From JAZDFC01 sp043808235 (GTDB lineage Bacteria; Bacteroidota; Ignavibacteria; Ignavibacteriales; Melioribacteraceae): DNA of 64,000 nucleotides. A program made the translations under genes and the position numbers. Below, one piece after another: positions 17,979 through 26,630 of this stretch (positions are counted from its first letter, which is position 1; every line of letters begins with the position of its first letter). The notes beneath the pieces were generated by a model. That model was not told the DNA's origin. It was given only the letters and a program-made list of their open reading frames with translations, and made no database searches. Where the stretch lies: NCBI GenBank assembly GCA_043808235.1, contig JAZDFC010000026.1, forward strand, positions 1-64,000. Reading direction: 5' to 3'.

Positions 17979-18695
17979 ATGTCACAATTAATAAAAAGGC
18001 TAATGCCGCCAAAGATGAAGAAGAAATTGGAGAATATTTTATTCACACGGTTTGGAGGTTACGGTATAAAATCATATTCGCAGGAAGGTGAGGATATGAT
18101 TCTCCGCAGGATATTTGAAAAACAAGGTGGGGGATTTTACGTTGATGTTGGCGCCCATCATCCTAAAAGATTTTCTAACACATATTATTTTTACAAGAAA
18201 GGATGGCGCGGAATAAATATTGACGCGGCTCCGGGCAGTATGAAGTATTTTAGCAAATTCAGAAAGGAAGATATAAATCTTGAGATTCCGGTTAGCGATA
18301 CAATTGAAATTTTGACCTACCATATGTTCGACGATCCTGCATTGAATGGTTTTTCTAAAGAGCTTTCGGTTGAAAGAGATAAGAATTCGAATTATAGAAT
18401 TGTAAAAACTATTGAATTAAAAACGAGTACTCTTTCGGAAATATTGGATAAATATCTTCCACAAAATACTGTGATTGACTTTTTGTCAATTGATGTGGAA
18501 GGATTCGATTTCAAAGTATTGAAATCAAACGATTGGGAAAAGTATCTTCCTAAAATTGTATTAGTAGAAGCTCTTCAATCATCATTGGAAGATCTTAATA
18601 AAAATGAAATTGTTAATTTTATGAAGACAAACGGTTACGAAATATTTGCGAAGTCTTTCAACACCTTTATATTCAAACTGATTAAAAATGAATAA
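17979..18695 (+). CDS. FkbM-family methyltransferase
   Basis: This 238-residue SAM-dependent methyltransferase has motif I as 'GGGFYVDVGAHHPKRFSNTY', then 'GWRGINIDAAPG' and 'IDFLSIDVEGFDFKVLKSN', all standard in FkbM proteins. The 'YSQEGEDMILRRIF' segment before motif I is also typical. FkbM enzymes in glycan clusters methylate hydroxyls of sugars. The last 8 bases overlap the next glycosyltransferase, so the genes are co-translated. The acceptor is unknown. Confidence 0.88.
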   Translation: MSQLIKRLMPPKMKKKLENILFTRFGGYGIKSYSQEGEDMILRRIFEKQGGGFYVDVGAHHPKRFSNTYYFYKKGWRGINIDAAPGSMKYFSKFRKEDINLEIPVSDTIEILTYHMFDDPALNGFSKELSVERDKNSNYRIVKTIELKTSTLSEILDKYLPQNTVIDFLSIDVEGFDFKVLKSNDWEKYLPKIVLVEALQSSLEDLNKNEIVNFMKTNGYEIFAKSFNTFIFKLIKNE

Positions 18696-19596
18696 TGAAT
18701 TAACACCGATAGCATTATTTGTTTACAACCGGCCCGAGCATACCCAAAAGACAATCCAAGCGCTTGCGGCAAATATCCTTGCCGATAAATCACTCTTCTA
18801 TGTTTTTAGCGATGGTCCCAAAAGCGAAAGTGATTATGCAAAAGTAAATGAAGTACGAAAAGTAGTAAAGGAAGCTTCCGGGTTTGCACAAAAAATAATT
18901 TTCGAATCGTCATCCAATAAAGGATTAGCGGACTCTGTAATTTCAGGTGTTACTCAAGTAATCAACGAACACAGTAAAGTTATTGTAATGGAGGATGACC
19001 TTGTTTCATCTCCATCGTTTCTTTCATTCATGAATGAAGCGTTATCTTTTTACGGGGACAATAAAAACATATTTTCCATTTCCGGGTTTTGTTATCCTGT
19101 CCAAATTCCTCATGATTATAAAGATGGTGTTTTTGCAATTCACAGACCAGCATCATGGGGTTGGGCAACGTGGGAAGATAGGTGGTTTAAAACCGATTGG
19201 GAAGTAAAAGATTTTCCGATATTTAAAAAAGACAAACAAGCTCAAAATAAATTTAACAAATGCGGCGAAGACCTGACGCCTATGTTATTTGCACAAATGA
19301 CGGGCAGAGTTGACTCATGGGCAGTTCGTTGGGCTTACTCGCATTTCAAAAATGATGCATACTCTGTATTCCCTGTAAAATCATTAATCAATCATATCGG
19401 CAGCGATAGTACCGGTACACATTTTAAATCCACATCCAAATTTGAAGTTAACATTGAGAATAATGTTTTTCTGCCGCGACTTGTTAAACTTACTCAATCA
19501 AATGAATTGATAGAAATGAACATTAAAAAATTTTTTCAACTTAGTCTGATTAGAAAAGCAATTAATTTCGTTAAATATTTTAAAATCCTGAATTAA
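18688..19596 (+). CDS. GT-A fold glycosyltransferase
   Basis: The 302-residue protein opens with 'LTPIALFVYNRPEHTQKTIQ' and has a DxD-like metal motif in 'VIVMEDDLVSSPSFLSFM', followed by 'WGWATWEDRW'. This combination is typical of a group of sugar transferases annotated simply as glycosyltransferase or GT2-like in polysaccharide clusters. There is no signal peptide or membrane helix. It overlaps the FkbM gene by 8 bases and appears to end this operon: the next gene is 82 bases away with its own promoter. Acceptor and donor are unknown. Confidence 0.8.
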   Translation: MNNELTPIALFVYNRPEHTQKTIQALAANILADKSLFYVFSDGPKSESDYAKVNEVRKVVKEASGFAQKIIFESSSNKGLADSVISGVTQVINEHSKVIVMEDDLVSSPSFLSFMNEALSFYGDNKNIFSISGFCYPVQIPHDYKDGVFAIHRPASWGWATWEDRWFKTDWEVKDFPIFKKDKQAQNKFNKCGEDLTPMLFAQMTGRVDSWAVRWAYSHFKNDAYSVFPVKSLINHIGSDSTGTHFKSTSKFEVNIENNVFLPRLVKLTQSNELIEMNIKKFFQLSLIRKAINFVKYFKILN

Positions 19597-19600
19597 TAGA

Positions 19601-19629
19601 TTGTTTTGCTTAAATATTGTTGGTATAAT
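19601..19629 (+). promoter_or_regulatory. Sigma70-like promoter before the FG-GAP T9SS gene
   Basis: TTGTTT (19601-19606) and TATAAT (19624-19629) are separated by exactly 17 bases and lie about 50 bases before the ATG at 19679. A strong Shine-Dalgarno (GGAGG, 19670-19674) follows. The gene is therefore likely transcribed independently of the upstream glycan operon. Confidence 0.5.
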
Positions 19630-19678
19630 AGTCACGTAAACAAAAATTTATTTATTTACTAACAGAACCGGAGGGGTT

Positions 19679-21466
19679 ATGTTAAAGATTAGAAGTAGTA
19701 GTCTAGGTTATTTGATGGTTAGTTTTATTTTGTTCTTCTCCATTTCTCTGAGCGCGCAAACAGAAGTTAAGATTTTACCAGCTGACGGCACCGCCGGTGA
19801 TGAGTTTGGATATGAAATATCTACTTACGGGAACTATTCAATTATAGGCTCTTTAAGAGATGATGATAAAGGAGAGAATTCCGGTTCTGCATATATTTAT
19901 TTAAAGTCCGGCGATACAATAGCTCAAGAAGCAAAATTAACTGCATCCGATGGTGTTGCTGGCGCAACATTTGGGAAAAGCGTTTCCATTTATGGTACTG
20001 ATGTCGTTGTTGGAAGTCCTTGGCGAAATATTTATGGAACGAACTCCGGTGGTACATACGCATTTAGAAAGAACGGGAGTGTTTGGGAGCAAACTGCAAA
20101 TTTATTTCCCGCCGATGGTTTACAGGCAGATGATCATTTTGGATGGTCGGTATCAATTTATGGAAATTATCTTGTAACTTCCTCTATGAAGGATGGAGAT
20201 TTAGCGCCATATGCTGGCGCAATTTATTTCTTTAGGAAAGAGACTGATAACTGGATTCAAATGGGTAAGCATATGGCAAACGATGGTGATTTTGGAGATC
20301 AGTTCGGACGATCCGTTTCAATGTATGGTGATTATTGTGCGGTTGGATCTCCATATAATTTAGGAAATGGAACTTACTGCGGTGCAGTTTATATTTTTAA
20401 ACGGTATACCGATGCTTGGTTTCAACTAACTAAAATTGTCCCCGAAACCGGTGAGTCGGGTGATGATTTCGGCCTATGTGTTTCATTATATGACGATGTG
20501 CTTGCAATCTCGGCTAATAAAGACGATGATCTCGGAAGCGATGCAGGGGCAGTTTATGTTTATCAACGGTCAGGTGATAGTTTTACATTTGATCAAAAAC
20601 TAACATATTCGCTTGGTTCTGCCGGTGACTATTTCGGCACGAGGCCAACAGTATACGATGATAAAATTATTGTGGGAGCTCCACAGAGTAATGCTAAAAG
20701 CGGTACCAAAGGATTTGCAGTTGTATATAATAAAATAGGTGACGATTGGGTTGAAGGTTTACATATTCAAGCCAGTGACGGACAAAACAACGATTCCTTC
20801 GGATGGGCAACTTCTTTAGCTCAAAATTACGCAGTTATCGGCGCTAAATTTGATGACGATAATGGAACTAATTCAGGCTCAGCTTTTCTTTATTTGTTAG
20901 ATACAGTCCCGGTGGAATTGGCTGCATTTACCGGTAATGTTGCTGATAATTGTGTTGAGTTAAATTGGATTACTGAAACGGAATTAAATAATTCGGGATT
21001 TGAAGTACAAAGAAAATTCAAGAATGATCATTTTAAAAATGTGGCTTTTGTAAAAGGCCAAGGCACAACTTCCGAAAGAAATAATTATCATTTTTTCGAT
21101 CGTAACTTGTCCGGTGGGCAATACACATACAGATTAAAACAAATTGATATTGACGGCACGTATGAATATTCCCAGGAAATTACTTTTGAGATTAGCAAAC
21201 CAGCGACCTATTCGTTAAGCGATAATTTCCCCAATCCGTTTAATCCATCTACAAATATTGTCTTTTCGATTCCGGAAAAAACTAATGTGAAGATTAAAGT
21301 CTTTAATTTACTTGGTGTGGAAGTGAAAACGTTAGTTGACGAATTTTTTGAAGCGGGAGAACACAAAGTCGTCTTTAATGCCGAGGCATTATCTTCGGGT
21401 GTTTATCTTTACAATATAAAGGCTGGTAATTTTTCGGAAACCAAGAAAATGATTTTGATTCGATAA
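19679..21466 (+). CDS. Secreted FG-GAP repeat protein with T9SS type A sorting domain
   Basis: The 595-residue protein has a signal peptide (about 1-26, cleavage after LSAQ). Residues about 30-415 hold seven or eight repeats of about 50 residues of the integrin-like FG-GAP type ('GDEFGYEISTYGNYSIIG', 'GATFGKSVSIYGTDVVVG'). A linker with 'CVELNWITETELNNSGFEVQ' follows, then the C-terminal sorting domain ('NFPNPFNPSTNI' to 'SGVYLYNIKAGNFSETKKMI'). T9SS cargo cross the outer membrane and are released or anchored to the surface glycolipid. The gene sits inside the glycan cluster with its own promoter, and its stop codon lies in a short hairpin (CGATAA-CCA-TTATCG). The ligand is unknown. Confidence 0.9.
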   Translation: MLKIRSSSLGYLMVSFILFFSISLSAQTEVKILPADGTAGDEFGYEISTYGNYSIIGSLRDDDKGENSGSAYIYLKSGDTIAQEAKLTASDGVAGATFGKSVSIYGTDVVVGSPWRNIYGTNSGGTYAFRKNGSVWEQTANLFPADGLQADDHFGWSVSIYGNYLVTSSMKDGDLAPYAGAIYFFRKETDNWIQMGKHMANDGDFGDQFGRSVSMYGDYCAVGSPYNLGNGTYCGAVYIFKRYTDAWFQLTKIVPETGESGDDFGLCVSLYDDVLAISANKDDDLGSDAGAVYVYQRSGDSFTFDQKLTYSLGSAGDYFGTRPTVYDDKIIVGAPQSNAKSGTKGFAVVYNKIGDDWVEGLHIQASDGQNNDSFGWATSLAQNYAVIGAKFDDDNGTNSGSAFLYLLDTVPVELAAFTGNVADNCVELNWITETELNNSGFEVQRKFKNDHFKNVAFVKGQGTTSERNNYHFFDRNLSGGQYTYRLKQIDIDGTYEYSQEITFEISKPATYSLSDNFPNPFNPSTNIVFSIPEKTNVKIKVFNLLGVEVKTLVDEFFEAGEHKVVFNAEALSSGVYLYNIKAGNFSETKKMILIR

Positions 21467-21487
21467 CCATTATCGATTCATTAGTAT

Positions 21488-22744
21488 ATGAAAGTTTTGC
21501 ACATTAGCAGCAATGATGTTTTGGGAGGAGCTGCCAAAGCGTGTCTTGCTTTGGACAGATCTTTAAATAACTCCGGTATCACCTCATCCGTTTTGGTTCA
21601 AAAAAAGGTTGGCAATCAACTTAATGTCAATTCGATTTCGCACTCAATTTATAAAAAATATTCAGCTCGGTTTAGAGAAGGCATTGAATTTTTTTATAAT
21701 AAATATTTTGTGAACGAAAAATATGGACGTTTTTCGCCAGCATTTATTGGGGCTGATTTAAGTCGGGAATCGGTTTTGAAAGATGCCGACATTATCCATT
21801 TACATTGGATTAACGAGGGATTTTTGAGCCCGAACACATTTAATTATTTATTTAAACTTCGTAAACCCATCATATGGACATTGCATGACATGTGGGCTAT
21901 TACCGGTGGTTGTCATTACAATGGGAATTGTCCAAACTATCTAAATGAATGTTCGATCTGTCCAGCTCTAAAAATATCTGGCAGGAATGATGTCTCGGCA
22001 AAAGCGTTTCGAAAGAAACAAATATTATTTGATACGATGGATTTGAATATAGTAACATGCAGTAATTGGCTTGCCGGCGAAGCAAAGCGAAGCATAATTT
22101 TATTTAACAAAAAAGTGCAAGCAATTCCGAACACTGTTGATGTTGAGAAATTTTTTAAGATTGACAAAAACATTGCGAGAGAAAAACTCCAACTATCCAA
22201 CGAGAAGATTTATCTGCTTTTTGCATCTATGACGGCGAAGGATGAAAGAAAAGGATTTCGATATTTTTTAGAGGCATTAAATTATTTGTACGATGAATAT
22301 TCTCAACTACGCAGCACACTTGAGATATTGCTCATCGGACGAATGGAAGAAAATATGTTGTGTGAATTTAAATTTCCCGTAATTTCATTCGGTCGTATTA
22401 ACGATGACGAAAAATTAAATTATATTTATAATTCAGCTGAGGTGTTTGTTGCTCCCTCGTTGCAAGATAATCTTCCAAATACAATTATGGAATCACTTGT
22501 TTGTGGAGTGCCTTCGGTGGCTTTCAATATTGGGGGTATTCCCGATATGATTGAACATTTTTACAATGGCTATTTAGCTGAAAACATTTCGGGAAAATGT
22601 TTGGCGGATGGAATATTTTGGTGTGTATCTGATACAGAGCGCAGAGAGTTCCTTAGTATTAATTCTCGCAAGAAATTTCTAAATTATTTCGCACCTAAGA
22701 TAATTGCTGAAAAATATATTAATCTTTATCGGAGTGTTATTTAG
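21488..22744 (+). CDS. Family 4 glycosyltransferase (WcaC-like)
   Basis: The 418-residue GT-B protein opens with 'MKVLHISSNDVLGGAAKACLAL'-type sequence, has the acceptor-side 'DIIHLHWINEGFLSP' and 'IIWTLHDMWAITGGCHYNGN' typical of the WcaC/colanic-acid-like subgroup, and the donor-side 'AEVFVAPSLQDNLPNTIMES' with an intact EX7E-type region, followed by 'GVPSVAFNIGGIPDMI'. The 'GGCHYNGNC...C...CSICP' stretch is Cys-rich and usual in this subgroup. It lies 21 bases after the FG-GAP gene. It probably adds a hexose to the surface glycan; specificity is unknown. Confidence 0.88.
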   Translation: MKVLHISSNDVLGGAAKACLALDRSLNNSGITSSVLVQKKVGNQLNVNSISHSIYKKYSARFREGIEFFYNKYFVNEKYGRFSPAFIGADLSRESVLKDADIIHLHWINEGFLSPNTFNYLFKLRKPIIWTLHDMWAITGGCHYNGNCPNYLNECSICPALKISGRNDVSAKAFRKKQILFDTMDLNIVTCSNWLAGEAKRSIILFNKKVQAIPNTVDVEKFFKIDKNIAREKLQLSNEKIYLLFASMTAKDERKGFRYFLEALNYLYDEYSQLRSTLEILLIGRMEENMLCEFKFPVISFGRINDDEKLNYIYNSAEVFVAPSLQDNLPNTIMESLVCGVPSVAFNIGGIPDMIEHFYNGYLAENISGKCLADGIFWCVSDTERREFLSINSRKKFLNYFAPKIIAEKYINLYRSVI

Positions 22745-22819
22745 TTTAAATGTCAATAGCACAAAACTACTTTTGCAACTTATATTTAACATTATTATTT
22801 CAATAATTAATGGTTATTC

Positions 22820-23545
22820 ATGCACGGTAAACTATACTTCATACGTAAAATTAAAGCACTGTTTATTAAATTCAGATTACACAAATTATTTAAGATTTTC
22901 GATGGTTTGCTTCTTAATCTTATTTATTTAGCAAGATTATCGGATTGGATTCGCAAATTACACAAGATAGGATTCAACGATTTTTATAATAGTAAAGTCA
23001 AATACGAAGATAGATTTAAGTTGCATGATTATGTGTTTGCTAATGAAAAATTATCCGGCGAAATAACTTACATTGAATTTGGTGTGGCACGTGGAGTTTC
23101 TTTTAAGTGGTGGGTAGATAAAAACAAAAATAATAAATCGCAATTCTTTGGTTTTGATACATTTACCGGTCTGCCGGAAGATTTTGGTGTGATGAAGAAA
23201 CCGCATTATGATACAAAGGGTGCGTTTCCTGAAGTTGACGATTCGCGATGTAAATTTTATGACGGAATGTTTCAAGATACACTGCCCGGTTTCATTAGAG
23301 AAAATAATCTTATCAGCAGAAAAGTTATCCACATGGATGCTGATCTTTATTCATCAACACTTTATGTATTAACAATGTTGCATCCTTTTTTGAAAGAGGG
23401 AGACATATTAATTTTTGATGAGTTTGGAGTACCGACTCATGAATTTAGAGCCTTCACGGATTTTGTTCATACCTATCAATTCAAATATGAAGTGCTGGGA
23501 GCAATTAATAACTATCTGCAGCTTGCGATCAAAGTAATAAAATAA
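22820..23545 (+). CDS. TylF/MycF-type class I SAM-dependent methyltransferase
   Basis: The 241-residue protein has a basic, weakly hydrophobic N-terminus (about 1-40) and then the methyltransferase core: 'ITYIEFGVARGVSFKWWVDK', 'FFGFDTFTGLPEDFG' and the metal-binding 'VIHMDADLYSSTLYVLTML' with 'GDILIFDEFG'. These motifs match the macrocin-O-methyltransferase family, which methylates sugar hydroxyls with a divalent cation. In a glycan cluster it probably caps or decorates the polymer. It converges on the glycosyltransferase at 23584-24837. Confidence 0.83.
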   Translation: MHGKLYFIRKIKALFIKFRLHKLFKIFDGLLLNLIYLARLSDWIRKLHKIGFNDFYNSKVKYEDRFKLHDYVFANEKLSGEITYIEFGVARGVSFKWWVDKNKNNKSQFFGFDTFTGLPEDFGVMKKPHYDTKGAFPEVDDSRCKFYDGMFQDTLPGFIRENNLISRKVIHMDADLYSSTLYVLTMLHPFLKEGDILIFDEFGVPTHEFRAFTDFVHTYQFKYEVLGAINNYLQLAIKVIK

Positions 23546-23583
23546 CAATAATGGTCGGGGGCCTCTCCGCTAGCCCGGTTAGA

Positions 23584-24837
23584 TTATAACTTGTTAATTA
23601 TATCAATTAATTTTTCTGCAATACGATTGCGATCGAACCCTTTTACATATTCAATATCCACTACAAATTTTTCTATTGAATTAAAAAACTCTTTCCCGGA
23701 TTCGCTATAATTAAAGAGCATCCCTGTGTTGGATTTTTCTAACAACTCTTTTACTTCTTTGTTGTCGTCTCCAAATGCGATTATTGGATTCCCGGTTCTC
23801 ATATACTCAAATAATTTTCCGGGTACATGCCGCGATTCTGCAGCGCAAACGAGTAAGTAACTTGCGTTCATCATTTCCTGAATGACCTGATTGTAGGGTA
23901 AGAATCCACAAAACTCGCAATGCTTAATAAGGCCATTATTTTCAATTGAGCTTTTAACTTTTGGTCCGATCGTACCGATAAACCGTATTATCAAGCGGCG
24001 ATTAATATTAATTTCATTCATTAAAAGATTCCACAAATAAACCGGATTTTGGTAATCATAAATATTACCGGCGTGCACGAGAACCTCTTTCGAATGAGAT
24101 TCTCTTGAAATATTTTCAAAAGCATTTTCATTATAGCCCCAATACAACACTTCACTTTTATCTTTTGTGAAAGGATATTTTTTGTCGAAATATTCCTTAA
24201 GTGTTTTGGTCACAAAGATTAATCGGGAAGACTGCTTCATCACGGATTTTTCAAGCATATTATCAAATTTTACAACGAGCTTATTTCTCTTCTGTTCTTT
24301 GTAATACGAGATATCCACCCATGGATCAATAAAGACTGAAATTAATGGTACATTAAAAAGTCTGCTAAGTTTTTTACCGATAAGATGAGATGTATGAGGC
24401 GGCCCATTTGAGATAATCAAATCAACTTTGTTGTCACGTAAATATTTTTTTGCCTTCCGTACACCAGGAAGATACCAGCCAATCCTAGCGTCCGGGACAA
24501 ATAAATTCATCCGGATCCATAAACTTAATTTTTGTCCGAACCCCTTTTTGTTTTTTGAGATTGCTTCGGATGCCACTAACGACTCTGACGAATTCTTCGC
24601 AAGTATTTTTTTATAAATTACGAACGGATCCCAAAAGTTTGACTTTATCACTTGAATCGCTGGATCAATTTTACTGCTAAAGCTGTCATCCTGACCTGAA
24701 AATGTATCTTCATTTACAGTAAGGATAACCGGTTGAAAACCATTTTTCGATAGATGCCCGGCAATATCAACCGGCCAATGCATCGATGCCTTACCTGAAG
24801 GCGGCCAATAAAAAGATATTATTAAAATTTTTTTCAT
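23584..24837 (-). CDS. GT-B glycosyltransferase, last gene of the glycan cluster
   Basis: The 417-residue protein opens with 'KKILIISFYWPPSGKASMHW' and has 'LIISNGPPHTSHLIGKKLS' in the acceptor half. The donor half shows 'VLVHAGNIYDYQNPVYLWNL', 'SYLLVCAAESRHVPGKLFEY' and 'GNPIIAFGDDNKEVKELLEK'. This is the FAD-free GT4-like group often next to polysaccharide genes. It is the only minus-strand gene of the cluster and is monocistronic; the upstream 211 bases (24838-25048) form a divergent region with a small membrane-protein gene. Donor and acceptor are unknown. Confidence 0.83.
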   Translation of the reverse strand: MKKILIISFYWPPSGKASMHWPVDIAGHLSKNGFQPVILTVNEDTFSGQDDSFSSKIDPAIQVIKSNFWDPFVIYKKILAKNSSESLVASEAISKNKKGFGQKLSLWIRMNLFVPDARIGWYLPGVRKAKKYLRDNKVDLIISNGPPHTSHLIGKKLSRLFNVPLISVFIDPWVDISYYKEQKRNKLVVKFDNMLEKSVMKQSSRLIFVTKTLKEYFDKKYPFTKDKSEVLYWGYNENAFENISRESHSKEVLVHAGNIYDYQNPVYLWNLLMNEININRRLIIRFIGTIGPKVKSSIENNGLIKHCEFCGFLPYNQVIQEMMNASYLLVCAAESRHVPGKLFEYMRTGNPIIAFGDDNKEVKELLEKSNTGMLFNYSESGKEFFNSIEKFVVDIEYVKGFDRNRIAEKLIDIINKL

Positions 24838-25048
24838 TGTTGACTATACCAAATATAAGAAATATATTCGCATGGGTTTTAGGCAATCCAATTCCACTTG
24901 CTCTGATTCTGAATATTTGATTACCAATTTTGGCGAAGAATTTATCGCAAAAGCAAATTGGTTTATATAAATGATGTCTCTTATTGAATTTAAGTGAATA
25001 AAATCACAGTAAATATTCTATAAAAACACAATATTTACATAGAGTTTT

Positions 25049-25405
25049 ATGGGTAAATCGATGGACAAAGCAATCTTAAAAGTAAATGCAGAAACTGGGA
25101 GTATTTCTCTCAAACAAATTTTTCGGAATTTTATTTTACTTCCTATCAAATCCGGTTTGTTCGGATTTCTAACGTTTATTTCAATTTTAATTGCAACCAA
25201 ATATTTTAGTTATTTAGTTGGGGTTGATGCAAATTTCACTATTGAAATTGATGATGTTTATCTATCGTTGATCGGATTTGTGCTGTTATTCCTCATTCGT
25301 TTCCTCGAAAACTTCAAACCGCAGGGCATTAAGGACTCATACCCCAAAGAGACTAAAACGGACGAAACTGAAAATCGACCAAAGCGTAAAGCAAGTAATT
25401 TCTAA
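25049..25405 (+). CDS. Small two-helix membrane protein, function unknown
   Basis: This 118-residue protein has hydrophobic helices at about 30-55 ('LLPIKSGLFGFLTFISILIA') and 75-93 ('VYLSLIGFVLLFLIRFL') and a basic, charged tail. An ATG at residue 5 is an alternative start. It ends 14 bases before the convergent end of prfA. It is real on the evidence of length, helices and lack of a competing frame, but I cannot place it in a family. Confidence 0.6.
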   Translation: MGKSMDKAILKVNAETGSISLKQIFRNFILLPIKSGLFGFLTFISILIATKYFSYLVGVDANFTIEIDDVYLSLIGFVLLFLIRFLENFKPQGIKDSYPKETKTDETENRPKRKASNF

Positions 25406-25419
25406 ATAACCTTATTTAA

Positions 25420-26490
25420 TCAACCTGCATTCAGTCTTTCGGTTTTATCGGCTATTTTTAATTTTTCTATAAGTTCGAATACCTCACCGTTCATAATCGA
25501 AGTTAGATTATATAGCGTAAGTCCTATCCGATGATCGGTGACTCTATTTTGCGGAAAATTGTAAGTCCTGATTTTATCACTTCTATCGCCGCTCTTAACC
25601 ATGGATTTTCTCTGGGCTGCAATAGCGCTGTTTTGTTCCGACATTTTCATATCATAAAGACGCGCTTTTAAAACCTTCATTGCTTTTTGCCGGTTTTTTA
25701 ATTGAGATCTTTCATCCTGACACTGAACTACTAATCCGGTTGGAATATGTGTGATTCTTATTGCCGTTTCAACTTTGTTTACATTTTGGCCACCAGCGCC
25801 GCCGCTTCGGTAAACGTCAATTCGTAAATCGCCGGGATCAATATCAACTTGAACATCTCCAACTTCCGGCAGAACCACAACCGACGCAGCGGAGGTATGT
25901 ATTCTTCCGCTGGCTTCAGTTAAAGGAACTCGTTGAACTCGATGCACACCGCTTTCAAATTTCAGATCACCGTAAACACCTGCGCCTATCAAGCTAAACA
26001 CAACTTCCTTTAGCCCGCGCAATCCGCTTTCGTTCATGTCAATTAACTCTTGTTTCCAACCCTTCAATTCAGCGAATCTGCTGTACATGCGGTATAGATC
26101 CGCTGCAAACAAACCTGCTTCGTCTCCGCCTGTTCCGGCTCTAATTTCCACTATCACATCTTTATCGTCATCGGGATCTTTGGGAATTAGAAGCACTTTA
26201 ATTTTTTCTTCCAACTCCTCTTTTTTGGCTTGGAGATCGGGCAGCTCGGCTTCAGCAATTTCCGTTATATCTTTATCTTCAGCAGAATTGATTATTTCTT
26301 CGTTATCGTTAATATTTTTTAACACAGCCTCGTACGATTTGTATGTTTCTACCACTTCATGGAGATCACTCCGTTCCTTACTTAGCTTAATTAATTTTTC
26401 CTGGTTTTTTACTATATCAGGATCGGCAAGCTGATTTTCAATACTAATGTATCTTTCTTTTACTTCTTTTAGTTTTCCTGTAAAATCCAT
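25420..26490 (-). CDS. prfA: Peptide chain release factor 1
   Basis: The 356-residue protein has the catalytic G233-G234-Q235 in 'GGAGGQNVNKVETAIRITHI', which releases the peptide at the ribosomal P site. The stop-codon-reading tripeptide is of the PxT type (P189-L-T191 in 'RVQRVPLTEASGRIHTSA'), which marks RF1 (UAA/UAG) rather than RF2 (SPF). The 'AGTGGDEAGLFAADLYRMY' segment is invariant in RF1. Length and domain order are normal, with no programmed frameshift. A terminator-like hairpin lies 10 bases upstream of the start, suggesting separation from the glycosyltransferase gene before it. No prmC is in the window. Confidence 0.97.
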   Translation of the reverse strand: MDFTGKLKEVKERYISIENQLADPDIVKNQEKLIKLSKERSDLHEVVETYKSYEAVLKNINDNEEIINSAEDKDITEIAEAELPDLQAKKEELEEKIKVLLIPKDPDDDKDVIVEIRAGTGGDEAGLFAADLYRMYSRFAELKGWKQELIDMNESGLRGLKEVVFSLIGAGVYGDLKFESGVHRVQRVPLTEASGRIHTSAASVVVLPEVGDVQVDIDPGDLRIDVYRSGGAGGQNVNKVETAIRITHIPTGLVVQCQDERSQLKNRQKAMKVLKARLYDMKMSEQNSAIAAQRKSMVKSGDRSDKIRTYNFPQNRVTDHRIGLTLYNLTSIMNGEVFELIEKLKIADKTERLNAG

Positions 26491-26499
26491 TTATTCCTC

Positions 26500-26525
26500 A
26501 AAAAATAAGCCCCTCAAACCGGGCT
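26500..26525 (-). terminator. Hairpin with T-rich tail between GT2-like gene and prfA
   Basis: On the minus strand AGCCC and GGGCT (26521-26525 and 26508-26512) form a stem with an 8-base loop, followed by TATTTTTTG. This looks like a weak intrinsic terminator or attenuator placed directly before the prfA start. Confidence 0.4.
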
Positions 26526-26630
26526 GAAAATATTAATTCAAAAGTCGATTATTGTAAAGCTGTATGCGGATAATTTTACATCAACAATCCAAATATAATG
26601 AAATTCCATTATGCAATGGGCGCTATTACA

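Noticed and set aside
25420..26490. Release factor 2 (prfB)
   Set aside because: The stop-codon-reading tripeptide is P-L-T, not SPF, and there is no programmed frameshift.
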